Assembly (NCBI RefSeq): GCF_001661345.1
Contig: NW_017962927.1
Location: 62,001 to 126,000 of the forward strand
Direction: 5' to 3'
Source: Ascoidea rubescens DSM 1968
Taxonomy: Eukaryota; Ascomycota; Saccharomycetes; Ascoideales; Ascoideaceae
Length of the DNA stretch: 64,000 bases
A model generated the notes under the pieces. That model did not search any database. It saw only the letters and a list, made by a program, of their open reading frames with translations, and was not told the DNA's origin. The stretch's first letter is position 1. Every line of letters begins with the position of its first letter. A program made the translations under genes and the position numbers. This document shows positions 40,584 to 50,778 of this stretch, piece after piece.

Positions 40584-40810
40584 TTAATTTTTTATTTAAT
40601 GTCGTTAGTGAGTGCTATTCTACAATTTTATAATCAATTGTAATTTCAAGACTTTTTATTTGCTTATTCTTATATATATGCTATATATATTGTGTTTTAC
40701 ATGGCTATGATTATAATTATAACCAGCTAGCTACGTTTTTTCTAATATAAGGAGATGCTTAAAAATAGTATAATATTGAAGTAATCAATATAAACAAAAA
40801 GAAAAAGATA

Positions 40811-40894
40811 AGCCCGACGCGGGGCTCGAACCCGCAACCTTTTGATTACCTCTTAAGTAAGAGTCAAATGCTCTACCGATTGAGCTAGCCAGGC
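40811..40894 (-). tRNA. tK(CUU): tRNA-Lys (CTT) with an 11-base intron
   Basis: Reverse-strand cloverleaf with acceptor GCCTGGC/GTCGGGC, D arm GCTCAATCGGTAGAGC, anticodon stem TTTGA/TCAAA, anticodon CTT at 40859-40861 and T arm GGTTCGAGCCC. The 11-base intron 40847-40857 starts one base 3' of the anticodon and contains AAGAG, which can pair with CTCTT of the anticodon loop. T5 runs follow. S. cerevisiae tRNA-Lys(CUU) has no intron. Confidence 0.95.
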
Positions 40895-42769
40895 CAGTAG
40901 ATGTGTTTTTGAAAGCTGATCAAATAGTTGATGTTGGCTAGGGAATCGAAAAATTAGGTTATTTTTGTTTTCCTAGTTGTTATTGTTGAGTGCATGAGTG
41001 TTTTAGGCTGTGATTAGGTTTATTTGAATATTCAGTAATTATTTGAATTTGAGTATGATCAAATCAAATCCATTCTAATTTGTTTCTGAGATGCGTTTTT
41101 AGAGAAAATTCAATAGGATTTGATCTAATTGTGAATTTTGAATTGGCAAATGAGAGTGAAGATGATAAGAAGTTGGTGGGAGTCGAAGAAAAAGTTTAAT
41201 AAAGGTTAATAAAGGTTAAAAATGTTTAATATTGTTTAAAATAGCGTAAAATAGGTAAAAGAGCTTTAAGATAGAATAAAATGGAATAAAATCAAGATAA
41301 GTCGAGATAAAATTTTTTGTAGAGGCCAATCAGAACGATTGATTTAAATGGAAGTTGAATGATTGATGATCGTTTTCAATATATTTTTTAAAAATGGAAT
41401 CAGAAGCTGATGGGAAATGATCGATTGAAAGGATATGGAGTGGGAATTGGTGATTTTTCAAATAAAAGTGCTTAGACCTGTGGAGGATTACTAGGAGTTT
41501 TATGAAATTGTATGGACCATGATGGGTTTTCATGAGATGTGGTCGAAAACATAGAAATCTTAATAAATTGGCAGTAATTGAGAAATTTCATTTCTGGAAA
41601 TCTTGCGAGGACACCATGACAGTGGAACGGAAAAGTCGAAACAAGACACTCGGAAGCGGGTTCAAAGGATTTGAGACATTGGTGGGATTTGTAAATCCAG
41701 GCTATCGTCTCACTGAGAGATGACGTGAAAAATGTGTCAAACGCAAACACAATCAGCAAAAGCACAGTGACTAATAGTGGCAGTAAAGCCAAAGAGAATG
41801 AACTGCCTGAGTATAGAAAACACGCTAGGGCAATGGAGAAGACAAGCAAATGACACAAACGCAGAAAAAAAAGGCTGCGAAATCCAACAAGTGTGAAGGA
41901 GGGTTGGAGAGCAAAGTGTTGGAGAGCATCGAAATAGGCAAAAGTGGAGCACAAAAATATTATTTGGCATGCGGCCTACAGCATGCAGGAACATCCAAAC
42001 CGGCACACACCGCATCCGTCGGCACGGCCGTGAGACATTTATGAACAAGCGTCCCAGTGGAGAGGGGGTTTGCCATGTGACGTCTCCGCCGCGTGCTCCC
42101 CGCACTGAGCGCACAGGGGAGGACGCGGTCCGCATCGGATCCGTGGGCGATTTCCGCAGCGAGCACGCGCTCGGCACTGGGCGCGGGCGGGCCCATACCT
42201 GGGAGGTGCTATAAAAAGCAGCGGCTCCCCTCACTCTCTCTCCTCACCCAACAAAGCTCAACATCACAACATCAGCTCAACCACCAACAATCGTCTGGGA
42301 ACAGCGTCGTATCGACTCACCTCTCTCTTCAGTTTTCTGCTCCAGTTTTCTCCCTCAGCTTTTTCTCTACACAAAGCTCGTTGTTTTCTGCTCTCTTTCT
42401 GCTTTTTTGTCTGTTCAACAACCATCAAATTGTACTTTTGTCTACTATCAAGAGACTCTTCAATCGTATCCTGAGACGCCATCAATTGCGATCTTTCTAG
42501 CGCTATAAATACTGCTTTTCTCTTCTTTTCCTTTTCTTTTTTCTTATTTTTCCCACCACTCTTCCTCTGCTCGAAAGCCCAGTATCACGCTTTTCAAGTC
42601 CAATCTTAAGAACACGCTGGATCAAAGGAACCGCTCTGCCCTCTCTATTGTTCTCCTTCTGCTGTTTTGATCACCTTCCACCTTCTCGGATCAATTCCAC
42701 TTTCCTCTTATCAATTCAATCTCGTCTGTTTATTTACATCCAAACTTTTCTTCCAACCTAATTTCAAAA
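40895..42769. other. Long upstream region of ACH1
   Basis: This runs from tRNA-Lys to ACH1. 40900-41480 is AT-rich without content of note. 41480-41960 is of mixed composition, with frames on both strands that resemble nothing. 42000-42250 is the strongest GC-rich stretch of the window and is annotated separately as promoter. 42250-42769 is C- and T-rich leader. Confidence 0.5.
42050..42510 (+). promoter_or_regulatory. ACH1 promoter with two TATA boxes and candidate carbon-source sites
   Basis: TATA boxes lie at 42210-42216 (TATAAAA) and 42504-42510 (TATAAAT). GC-rich sequence ahead of the first contains CCCCGC (42098-42103, the Mig1 core read in reverse) and AGGGG stress elements (42063-42067 and 42115-42119). 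A CT-rich initiator-like stretch follows the first box. ACH1 is glucose-repressed in S. cerevisiae, which fits Mig1-type control, but the sites are short words in GC-rich DNA. Using the first box gives a leader of about 500 bases; using the second gives about 230. Confidence 0.5.
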
Positions 42770-44332
42770 ATGTCTGCAATCTTAAAACAAAGAGTTAGAT
42801 ATGCTCCATACTTGAGTAAATTGAGAACCGCCGAAGAATGTATCCCATTGTTCAAACATGGCCAATATTTAGGTTGGTCTGGTTTCACCGGTGTTGGTGC
42901 TCCAAAAGTCATTCCCACTGCTTTAGTTGACCATGTTGAGAAAAACAACTTGCAGGGCAAGTTGGCCTTCAACTTGTTTGTTGGTGCTAGTGCTGGTCCC
43001 GAGGAAAATCGTTGGGCCGAAAACTCTATGATCTTGAGAAGATCTCCCCATCAAGTCGGTAAACCAATCTCAAATGCCATCAATGATGGAAGAACTGCTT
43101 TCTTTGATAAACATTTGTCCATGTTCCCCCAAGATTTGACCTACGGTTACTACACAAGATTCAAGGAAAACGATTTACTAGACTACACCATCATTGAAGC
43201 CACTGCCATCACAGAAAATGGTTCAATTGTCCCTGGTCCTGCTGTCGGTGGTTCCCCAGAAATGATCTCTGTCTCCGATAAAATCATCATTGAGTTAAAC
43301 ACAAAAACTCCATCTTTCGAAGGTCTTCACGACATTGATATGCCAATTAATCCTCCCTACAGACCTCCTTACCCATACAAAAGAGTCGATGACAAATCTG
43401 GCTTACAGTCCATTCCTGTTGATCCAAACAAAGTTGTTGCCATTGTCGAATCAACCCAAGGTGATATTGTTCCACCAAATACCCCCTCTGATGCCATGTC
43501 AAGAGCAATTGCTACACATTTAATCAACTTTTTTGAAGAAGAAGTCAAAGCTGGTAGAATGCCTGTCAACTTACATCCTTTACAATCTGGTATTGGTAAT
43601 ATTGCTAACGCTGTCATTGAAGGTTTGGCCACTGCTTCCTTCAAAAACTTAAACGTCTGGACTGAAGTTTTACAAGACTCCTTTTTGGATTTCTTTGACA
43701 ATGGTGCCTTGGACTACGCTACCGCCACTTCCATTAGATTAACAGAAAATGGTTTCAAAAGATTCTTTGAAAACTGGGACTCCTTCTCCCACAAATTGTG
43801 CTTAAGATCCCAAGTTGTTTCAAACTCCCCAGAAATCATTAGAAGATTAGGTATCATCGCCATGAACACCCCCGTTGAAGTCGATATTTACGCTCACGCC
43901 AACTCAACTAACGTTAACGGTTCAAGAATGCTTCATGGTATTGGTGGTTCTGCTGATTTCTTAAGAAATGCTAAATTATCCATCATGCACACTCCATCCG
44001 CCAGAAAATCAAAGACTGACCCAACTGGTATCTCCTGTATTGTTCCTTTTGCTTCCCATGTCGATCAAACTGAACACGACTTAGATATCTTGGTCACTGA
44101 ACAAGGTTTGGCTGATTTAAGAGGTTTGTCTCCAAAAGAAAGAGCTAAAGAAATTATCAATAACTGTGTTCATCCTGACTTCAAAGATCAAATAGCTGAA
44201 TACTACAAGAGAGCTGAATTTTACGCCCAAAAGACAAAATCCCTCCATGAACCTCATATCTTAAGAGACGCCTTTAAAATGCACATAAATTTCGAAGATA
44301 ATGGTACCATGAAATTAAAATCCTGGGATTAA
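42770..44332 (+). CDS. ACH1: Ach1, mitochondrial CoA-transferase (acetyl/succinyl-CoA and acetate)
   Basis: The 520-residue enzyme moves CoA between succinyl-CoA and acetate and limits acetate toxicity in mitochondria. It was long named acetyl-CoA hydrolase. It aligns end to end with S. cerevisiae Ach1 (526): [20 protein letters not shown] near residue 33, [33 protein letters not shown], then [17 protein letters not shown], whose Glu in TEVLQD is the CoA-binding catalytic residue. The C-terminal domain holds [40 protein letters not shown] and RGLSPKERA. The codons look like those of a highly expressed gene (TTG/TTA Leu, GGT, GCT), and I find no in-frame CTG. The start is the first ATG, in an AAAA context. 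EMC5 follows about 460 bases on. Confidence 0.98.
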   Translation: MSAILKQRVRYAPYLSKLRTAEECIPLFKHGQYLGWSGFTGVGAPKVIPTALVDHVEKNNLQGKLAFNLFVGASAGPEENRWAENSMILRRSPHQVGKPISNAINDGRTAFFDKHLSMFPQDLTYGYYTRFKENDLLDYTIIEATAITENGSIVPGPAVGGSPEMISVSDKIIIELNTKTPSFEGLHDIDMPINPPYRPPYPYKRVDDKSGLQSIPVDPNKVVAIVESTQGDIVPPNTPSDAMSRAIATHLINFFEEEVKAGRMPVNLHPLQSGIGNIANAVIEGLATASFKNLNVWTEVLQDSFLDFFDNGALDYATATSIRLTENGFKRFFENWDSFSHKLCLRSQVVSNSPEIIRRLGIIAMNTPVEVDIYAHANSTNVNGSRMLHGIGGSADFLRNAKLSIMHTPSARKSKTDPTGISCIVPFASHVDQTEHDLDILVTEQGLADLRGLSPKERAKEIINNCVHPDFKDQIAEYYKRAEFYAQKTKSLHEPHILRDAFKMHINFEDNGTMKLKSWD

Positions 44333-44789
44333 GTTTCTCGCAATCATAATCATCATAATCATCAAAAAAATAACTTAAAATAATTAAATAACTCCTCATA
44401 ATCTTCATCATACTAAATATGAATTGGAAAAAAATCATCTCACGTATTTTCACGGTTTTTTTTCTTTACTCTCTGTTTCTTTCTTCTTTTTTCTTTTTGT
44501 CCATTCTTGTTTTAATATATATATAGATTGCTCTTTTCTTAAGATCAAAAAAAGAAAAAAAGAGCAAAAAAACCTCTGTTTTATTAATTTACCATACTCT
44601 ATAATCTCATAAATATTTACTTTTTGGCTACCTAATAATATTCACTAATAAATGTTCATCATCTAAAAAAAAATACCCGATCTTTTTTCCATCCCGGCAC
44701 GTGCACAGCTCTCCGTAAAACCATATTTTTATTTTCTGAATCTTTTTTGTCTACTATATCTTTATCTATTTAAACATATTTCCTCAAAA
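44333..44789. other. Gap between ACH1 and EMC5
   Basis: The ACH1 3' flank has CATAAT repeats and T-runs. A CACGTG E-box lies at 44698-44703 (GGCACGTGCA), about 87 bases ahead of the EMC5 ATG. No gene is seen. Confidence 0.6.
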
Positions 44790-45230
44790 ATGAGCTTTTT
44801 ATCAAAATTACTCTACTTTATAGGCTCTTTTTGTCTACTTCATTCAGGGTTCTCATCCTATGAATTCACACAGTATTTTAAACAAGTTCATAAAGGTTTA
44901 AATACTCCATTGCCTTTAGATATAAAAATTGAAGCCATCCTTGGCTTACTATTCTTTATCATAGCATCTTTTCACTCAATCTTAATCTCTCCAAAGTTAT
45001 CATTAATCGATAATGATCCAAATAATAGCGATCATACCTCCCTCTTATTAAAAAGTAATCAAGACTCTTTGTTTTTTAAACCGATTAAAATGAGAAAGGC
45101 AATGGCAGAATATGAATTAATAGGCGCCTGTCCTTTTCAAGCAATTGAATCAAAACCATCCTATATAGATATTCTACAAAGAAAAAATGAATTCAATCAG
45201 TGGCTATTAAACACTAAAAAAGAAATCTAA
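44790..45230 (+). CDS. EMC5: Emc5, ER membrane protein complex subunit 5
   Basis: The 146-residue subunit of the EMC insertase matches S. cerevisiae Emc5/Kre27 (141 residues) from the first residue: MSFLSKLLYFIGSFCLLHSG against MSFVSKLLYTVSALVLFHSG, then FSSYEF. Two membrane spans lie at about 5-22 and 46-68 (IEAILGLLFFIIASFHSIL) with a short lumenal loop. The C-terminal half is cytosolic and ends with the family pattern YIDILQRKNEFNQWLLNTKK. The ATG at 44790 is in an AAAA context. It converges on the CRP1-like gene. Confidence 0.93.
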   Translation: MSFLSKLLYFIGSFCLLHSGFSSYEFTQYFKQVHKGLNTPLPLDIKIEAILGLLFFIIASFHSILISPKLSLIDNDPNNSDHTSLLLKSNQDSLFFKPIKMRKAMAEYELIGACPFQAIESKPSYIDILQRKNEFNQWLLNTKKEI

Positions 45231-45734
45231 TCCACCTTATTTATAGATTTAATACAATATTTAACATCAAAATTTTACCAATTCTTCTTGAGATGCTGCT
45301 ATCAGTTTCACACATGGTTTTCTACTAAACGTACTCCAATATAATCGCAATATCAATTGAACGATTTAAATGATTAAATAATTTAAAAACGATAGAAATC
45401 AATTGGTCAAAAATATATAAAAAAATTATAGTAAACGATATAAAAAATAAACTATAACATTAAACAAAATTGTAAAGTTATTATTTATAAAAATAAAAAC
45501 AAGCAACCACTTATCCTAGCACTATCCATATAAAAATCAGTTGAAAAAAAAAGTAATATGTATCTTCATCTGTTTAAAAGTATCAAAGGAAAAAAAAAAT
45601 AAATGTAATAAAAAAAATTGAAATAAATGGAAATGAAACCTTGGTTGTAAATAGTATTCAATAGTTAAAATAGCCAAATGAATAAACAAATAAATAAATA
45701 AATAAATAAATAAATATGAAATATAATTGATGAA
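45231..45734. other. AT-rich gap between convergent EMC5 and the CRP1-like gene
   Basis: A- and T-rich 3' flank, with an AAAT microsatellite at about 45681-45715. No gene or RNA motif is seen. Confidence 0.6.
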
Positions 45735-47866
45735 TCATTTAAATAATCTTCTGAATCTAGAAAAAATCGAAGCATTACTCTTACCTCTGTTGGTAACGCA
45801 ACTTAAGTTTGGTGCTTGAGATTGAGGTGATGGGCCAGTAAGGGTGTGAGTGCTGGATGAAATATTAGTTTTTGAGGCATCATGGATATTACCAGTGTTG
45901 AGACTATTGCTATTAATAGTATTGTGGTTTTGGTGGTTATCAAATCCTTCATGAGTGCTTTGAAAGATGGCATCGTCATCGCTATCATCACTGATACTTT
46001 TAAAGCTAGAAGTAGAATCTAAATCATCTAAATGTAAACTCTTCATAACAATTGAATTATCTTGAGGAATGCCAATTATTTGATTTAGTCCATTTTCTGA
46101 TTCCTTAACTTCTCCATTAACATTATCAGGTAATGAAATATTTGTAAAAGCACTACTTTCGTCATCCGATTTAATTCCTGAAATGTTTTGATTTTTATTG
46201 ACGTTTTTAACAGTTAATGGTAAATTTTGTTGATTACTTGATAATTGAGATGATTTTGGAGATTTGGGGAAACTGTTTGTATCATTGGATTTTGTTGGAC
46301 GAATAAATGGAGAAAATTTTTGATTTGGAATAAAACTTGGAGAGCTTAAAATTGAATGCTCGTCATCATTATTAGTAGAATGGGTTGTATTTGTATTTAA
46401 ATCAATAGAATCAAGAATTGATTTTTCCATATTATCAGTTTTATTATCAATTTCATTTTGATTTCCGTTTTGGTTTCCATTTTGGTTTTGTTTTTTATTA
46501 ACCAATTTTTCATGAATATAGTCAATCAATGCAGATTCTGTAACCAGTTCTTCAGGAGATTTTTCATTTGAATTCAGATCTAAACCCAAATTCAAAGTTG
46601 AATCCTTAGTTTTCAAATGGCTAATAGTAGCATTGTTGGCGCTAATAACTGAACTGTTACAAGCTGTTTCAAGTTCTTCATTATTATAATCGTTTTTAAT
46701 TGAGTCATTTGATTGTTTAATTTCACTGATGTTTGGATCTTCAAAAGAAAACTTTTCTGTAGCCTCAATAGGTTCTTTTAAAGATTCTTCAGGTGATTTA
46801 GATACTTTTTCTGGGATTTCAGTTGGGATCTCGGTTGGTTTTTCAATTGACTTTTCAATTGGCTCTTCAATTGGTTTTGCAGTAGATTTTTGAGCTGGTT
46901 CTTCAAATGGGATTTCAGTTGTTTTTTCAATTGGTTTATCAATTGATTCTTTAACAACAATAGCTTCTTTGTGAGATTCTATTGGCAAGCCATTTAAATC
47001 ATTAGATAATTCATTTAAAGAATTATTTAGTGAGACTTGTGGAGATTCAGTTTGAGATTCAATTTGAGATTCAATTTGAGATTCGGGGGAATTGATTGGA
47101 GCGTCTAAATTTTTAAGGGTGACTAAATTGGTATCTAATTGAGGATCAGGTTTTAGATCAATTTTAGCATCATTTGATTTAATATCAGTATCAATATTAG
47201 TGTCAGTAACAATATCAGTATCGATATCAGTATTAAATTTAGATTTAGATTTGGAATTAATTTGTGATTCATTTTCAACTTTTTGGATTTCGTTTTTGAT
47301 TTTTTCTTTCAAGTTATCGAAACTGTCATTTTTTTTGATTAGTGAGTCAGATTTAGCGATTTCTAAATTTGAATTTGAAAGTTTATCAGTTTTTTCGATT
47401 TCCTTTATAGTTTCAATATCGCTATTGTTATCGCTGCTGTCACTAGTCTCATTGGTAATATCCGATTCGTAGATCAAATCATTTGGATAAAGGATGTTGT
47501 TTTGAAACCCATTTGAGTCGGATTCGATTTTAAAATCTTGGTTGACTAACCAATTACCATCAACGATGAATTTGAAATAGATTTTGTCGTTAGTGCTGGG
47601 AAGAAATTTGATCTTTGCCTTAAAAACATTTGAATTGTGGTCCAAATTTAGTAGATAAGTATTAGCTGACCAGCTGTCAAAGGTGCCAGTAACGTAAACT
47701 TGAGAATTGTTGTTGTTTGGCCTAGAAAGAAAAGAAACAGGTTGATATGAATCAAATTGGGGAGAGATAAACAGTTAGTATATCGGCGGTTAGAGAGATA
47801 GTTGGTTAGGTGTTAGGAGATAAACGTAACATACCACTCAAAAGTGTAATAGGGAGCAGAAGTCAT
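45735..47866 (-). CDS. CRP1: Crp1/Mdg1-like protein with an N-terminal glycogen-binding (CBM48) domain, spliced
   Basis: Two exons on the reverse strand: 47866-47835 (MTSAPYYTFE plus two bases) and 47721-45735. The 113-base intron 47834-47722 has donor GTATGT, a perfect TACTAAC branch point and acceptor CTAG. The join gives FEWPNNNNSQVYVTGTFDSW, the first strand of an AMPK-beta-type CBM48/E-set domain, continued by YFKFIVDGNWLVNQDFKIES. This matches S. cerevisiae Mdg1 and Crp1 at the same place (FKWP...LTGTFDDW). The product has 672 residues. After about residue 95 it is acidic, Ser/Asn/Glu-rich and contains Ile-Glu-Lys-Pro repeats (near 46780-46960). It ends in a basic SIFSRFRRLFK. In yeast, Crp1 binds cruciform DNA and Mdg1 acts in pheromone signalling at the plasma membrane. 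Which role applies here is open. The tail is a possible membrane anchor or basic patch. Confidence 0.85.
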
Positions 47867-48474
47867 TTTTGCAGGAAAAAGCTATCAAAACACAGTCAGG
47901 TAGAATGATAAGATAAGATAAGATGAGATGAGATGAAATGAGATGAGATGAGATGAGAGCTGGTGGTTAGGAGGAATAAAAACGATTACAAGAAAAGAAT
48001 GGTATAGGACGTGTGAGATATATAAGATATATAAATGGAGAGAAAACGAGACAGATCGAGATGTTCTTTGTTTAGTTGCGTTGCTGGAAATCTAGAGAGA
48101 GAAACAATACATGGTTGTGAAGAGGAGGAACAACGCCAGAAGAGCTGGAGATGGTGGAGGAAGGCAACGAGCACTGGGAGAATCAGACAGAGAAAGAGAA
48201 GCAACAGAGAAAAGCAACAGAGCAGATATAATCAGCAGAGATCGCAGTGGCACAACCAAAAGCTGGCGAATAAATACTATAAGCGTCTGTTCTGTTCTGT
48301 TTCTAGTGGATTTTAGATCAGTTCTAACAAAGGTCCTCGCAAAGTTTATTCGCTGCGATAAGCTGCTTGGGCGATAAGTGGAAGTGGCCACTGTGGGAGT
48401 GCCACTGGAGCCTACTGGAGAGTTGTTATGCGAATAGTACAAGTGTCTTACAGTTAATGGTGTATTATCTAGTG
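47867..48474. other. Promoter region of the CRP1-like gene
   Basis: Tandem gap with the YKE4-like 3' end on the right. A GATGA/GATAA pentamer repeat runs from about 47908 to 47957. The rest is purine-rich on the forward strand and fairly GC-rich towards 48480, continuing into the end of the YKE4-like gene. Overlapping frames on both strands are unrecognised. Confidence 0.5.
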
Positions 48475-50085
48475 CTACTCGAACCACGCTAGCAAGAACA
48501 TCACAAAGAGACCTAGGAACATGGACACGAACTGGCCGATGCTGGAGCAGATTTCCCTTCTTCTGAGCTCGTCGTCGTCTTTATTTTCAATGAGCTTCCT
48601 GTCGATTTCTAGTATCTCTGGAATGATGCCAATCGTGGAGATGTAGAAAAAGCACCCAACAGTGATGGGCAAGAGCAACTCGCTGATCTCCAAGTCAAGG
48701 CTGCTCTTCAACAAACCGAAAACACCAGTGATTTTGCTGAGCACAAATTTGTTGAGCAAGCTGATGACAAGGTTGTTGTGGGCGCCAGTGCTGGCATTGG
48801 GGCTTTGGTCGCTGCTTTCTGTGATAGATTGATAATTGACCAACTCATTCGAGATCAAACTCAAAGTTTTGTCAAAGTTTTGCAAGAAGATTCCAATCAA
48901 ACATCCCACAACCGAACCCACAAAAACGATCAATTGATTTTTAACTAGTTTCAACTTATTGCTTTGGTTGTTTTGGCTACTTTGGTTGTCAAACTTAATA
49001 AATAAAAACAAATCGCTGATTGAATGAGGAATCTCGTGAATCAAAATAGCTAGAAAAGTAGTTATACCAATGTTCTTGTTAATATAAAATGACGAGGTAA
49101 TAGCCATTCCATCACTTATGTTATGATTGAAACACACAATCAAATTTACTAAAATCGATGTCTTCTTGCTACTGTTTTTAATATGATCACTGTCGTTATT
49201 CGAGTCTTTAAAATTATCGTGTAGTTTTTGTATTTCCTTTTCGATTTCAATTTCATCCTCGTTTTTATAATTTCTATGAGTCAATTCACCAGTCTTCTCT
49301 TCGATTTCGGCTTCAACACCACTTGCATGGCTATGGCTATGGCTATGACTGTGATTGTGACTGTGACTGTGACTGTGATTATGAGAATGCTCTTCTTCTG
49401 GACCATGGGAATGAGAATGCGAATGGCCATGTTCTGATCCACTTAAAATACGCACACTCTTATCAACAATCAAAAAAATTAAAAACCCAATGAATACAGT
49501 CAACCCCAATATACTGTTCTTTCTTTCGTTGTTATTTGAACTGAAAATCTCTGGTAGCAAATGAATAAAGACATCACCCAATATACCGCCACAGGAAAAA
49601 CTAATCAAATTCTTTAAAATTGTCGCATTCATACTCTCAACGTTTTTGGGAATAAAATAAATAATCAAAAATGATGGCAAAAAAATATAGACAACACCCA
49701 AGATTGAATTGATTCCAGGGTTACTAGAGGGAAATAGTCTTTCAATCAACTTTCCAATAAAACTCAACTCTTCTTCTTCCTCTGTTTCGTGGTGCTCATC
49801 GTGGTGTTTCTTCTTATGCTCATATTCACTTATTGCCTTGATTATATCACATTTACTCAACTCGGACTTGATATACTCCAAGTTTAACACTCCATTTTCA
49901 TAATAGATCTTCGAAACCAAATCCTTGTTTTTCACAAATTCTTTGCTGATTAAAACTTCATTACTTTCTTTGTGATACTTTTCATCATGACCAGGTCTAT
50001 GGTCGTGCTTGTGTTTATGGCTGCCATGGCATTCAATTAACAAAGCCATGGCTAGAATAGTCACTAAAAAGTAAAACAATCTCAT
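48475..50085 (-). CDS. YKE4: Yke4-like ZIP (SLC39A7-type) zinc transporter
   Basis: The 536-residue protein is of the LIV-1 group of ZIP carriers, which move zinc across the ER or Golgi membrane. It has an N-terminal signal sequence (RLFYFLVTILAMALLIE) followed by His-rich segments, the first spans at about 130-150 and 160-180 (ISFSCGGILGDVFIHLLPEI, which carries the HLLPE motif), and a long (His-Ser)n loop at about 218-255. TM4 has the metal motif HNISDGMA and TM5 has HEIPHSISD. The usual TM5 motif is HEIPHELGD, so the second Glu is Ser here. The HExPH core is kept. Length is above that of S. cerevisiae Yke4 (346) owing to loops. The last 120 codons are GC-rich with CTC, AGC and GTG codons, unlike the rest. 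The start is the ATG at 50085. Confidence 0.9.
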   Translation of the reverse strand: MRLFYFLVTILAMALLIECHGSHKHKHDHRPGHDEKYHKESNEVLISKEFVKNKDLVSKIYYENGVLNLEYIKSELSKCDIIKAISEYEHKKKHHDEHHETEEEEELSFIGKLIERLFPSSNPGINSILGVVYIFLPSFLIIYFIPKNVESMNATILKNLISFSCGGILGDVFIHLLPEIFSSNNNERKNSILGLTVFIGFLIFLIVDKSVRILSGSEHGHSHSHSHGPEEEHSHNHSHSHSHNHSHSHSHSHASGVEAEIEEKTGELTHRNYKNEDEIEIEKEIQKLHDNFKDSNNDSDHIKNSSKKTSILVNLIVCFNHNISDGMAITSSFYINKNIGITTFLAILIHEIPHSISDLFLFIKFDNQSSQNNQSNKLKLVKNQLIVFVGSVVGCLIGIFLQNFDKTLSLISNELVNYQSITESSDQSPNASTGAHNNLVISLLNKFVLSKITGVFGLLKSSLDLEISELLLPITVGCFFYISTIGIIPEILEIDRKLIENKDDDELRRREICSSIGQFVSMFLGLFVMFLLAWFE

Positions 50086-50778
50086 TTCACTAAAGTTCTT
50101 GCTGTCTGTCTTTTTGAAGAATTATTTCTCGAAATTATACTCTCTCCAAGTCCTCATTCAAGGCTTTCATTTGCAACACTCCACCTCAGAAAAAAAACAG
50201 CTGGAAAATGACACGCACATACAAAACCCTGCGTGCAAGAAACTCACGCACCCATTTGTGATAGCTGTACCGGATATCACGTGGTGTTGCGCTTCTTTAG
50301 TGCCTGCATCTCAACCGCACATGTCTTGGATTGGAACATCTCCGGGCTGTAGTCCCGGTTTACTTTTGGCACAGAAAGAACAATTTTAATTTCTAGACGA
50401 AAATCTTGCTCTTCATTACTAATTCTTAGTCAAAATACAGCAAAACATTGCAAGACATAGCAAAGCTGAAATTTCATACAGGCTTAATTGTATTTATATG
50501 TCTTAGATAACTCTGGAGAAACAACATTCAATTTATATATAAAAGAAAGAAAACTACCTCAAGTTGAAAACTGGATTTATTAAATTGTGTTCATTTATAG
50601 TGAAAAATAAAAATTAGAAATTAGAAATTAGAAATTAGATATTAGATATGAAAAATTAGATATTGAAAATTAGATAATAAAATATAATGACTTTAGTTTT
50701 AATTATAAATAATGAATATTTACATGTCTAGTACAGAATAGCTTACAAATGAAAAGTAGTAGAATTGAATCTGTTTTA
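50086..50778. other. Promoter region of the YKE4-like gene
   Basis: Tandem gap up to the SNQ2 stop. 50160-50390 is GC-richer and holds a CACGTG E-box (50278-50283) and a perfect CCGGG/CCCGG hairpin with a 7-base loop (50342-50358). The hairpin looks like a tRNA arm, but no cloverleaf surrounds it. The right half is AT-rich with ATTAGA repeats near 50615-50680 and is the 3' flank of SNQ2. Confidence 0.5.

Noticed and set aside
41472-41955. 160-codon reverse frame upstream of ACH1
   Set aside because: It begins at a TTG, overlaps other frames and has no family resemblance.
42093-42500. 135-codon forward frame over the ACH1 promoter
   Set aside because: It runs across the TATA box and CT-rich leader and its content is Ser/Leu/Gln low complexity.
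50342-50358. CCGGG/CCCGG hairpin resembling a tRNA arm
   Set aside because: No acceptor, D or T arm can be built around it.
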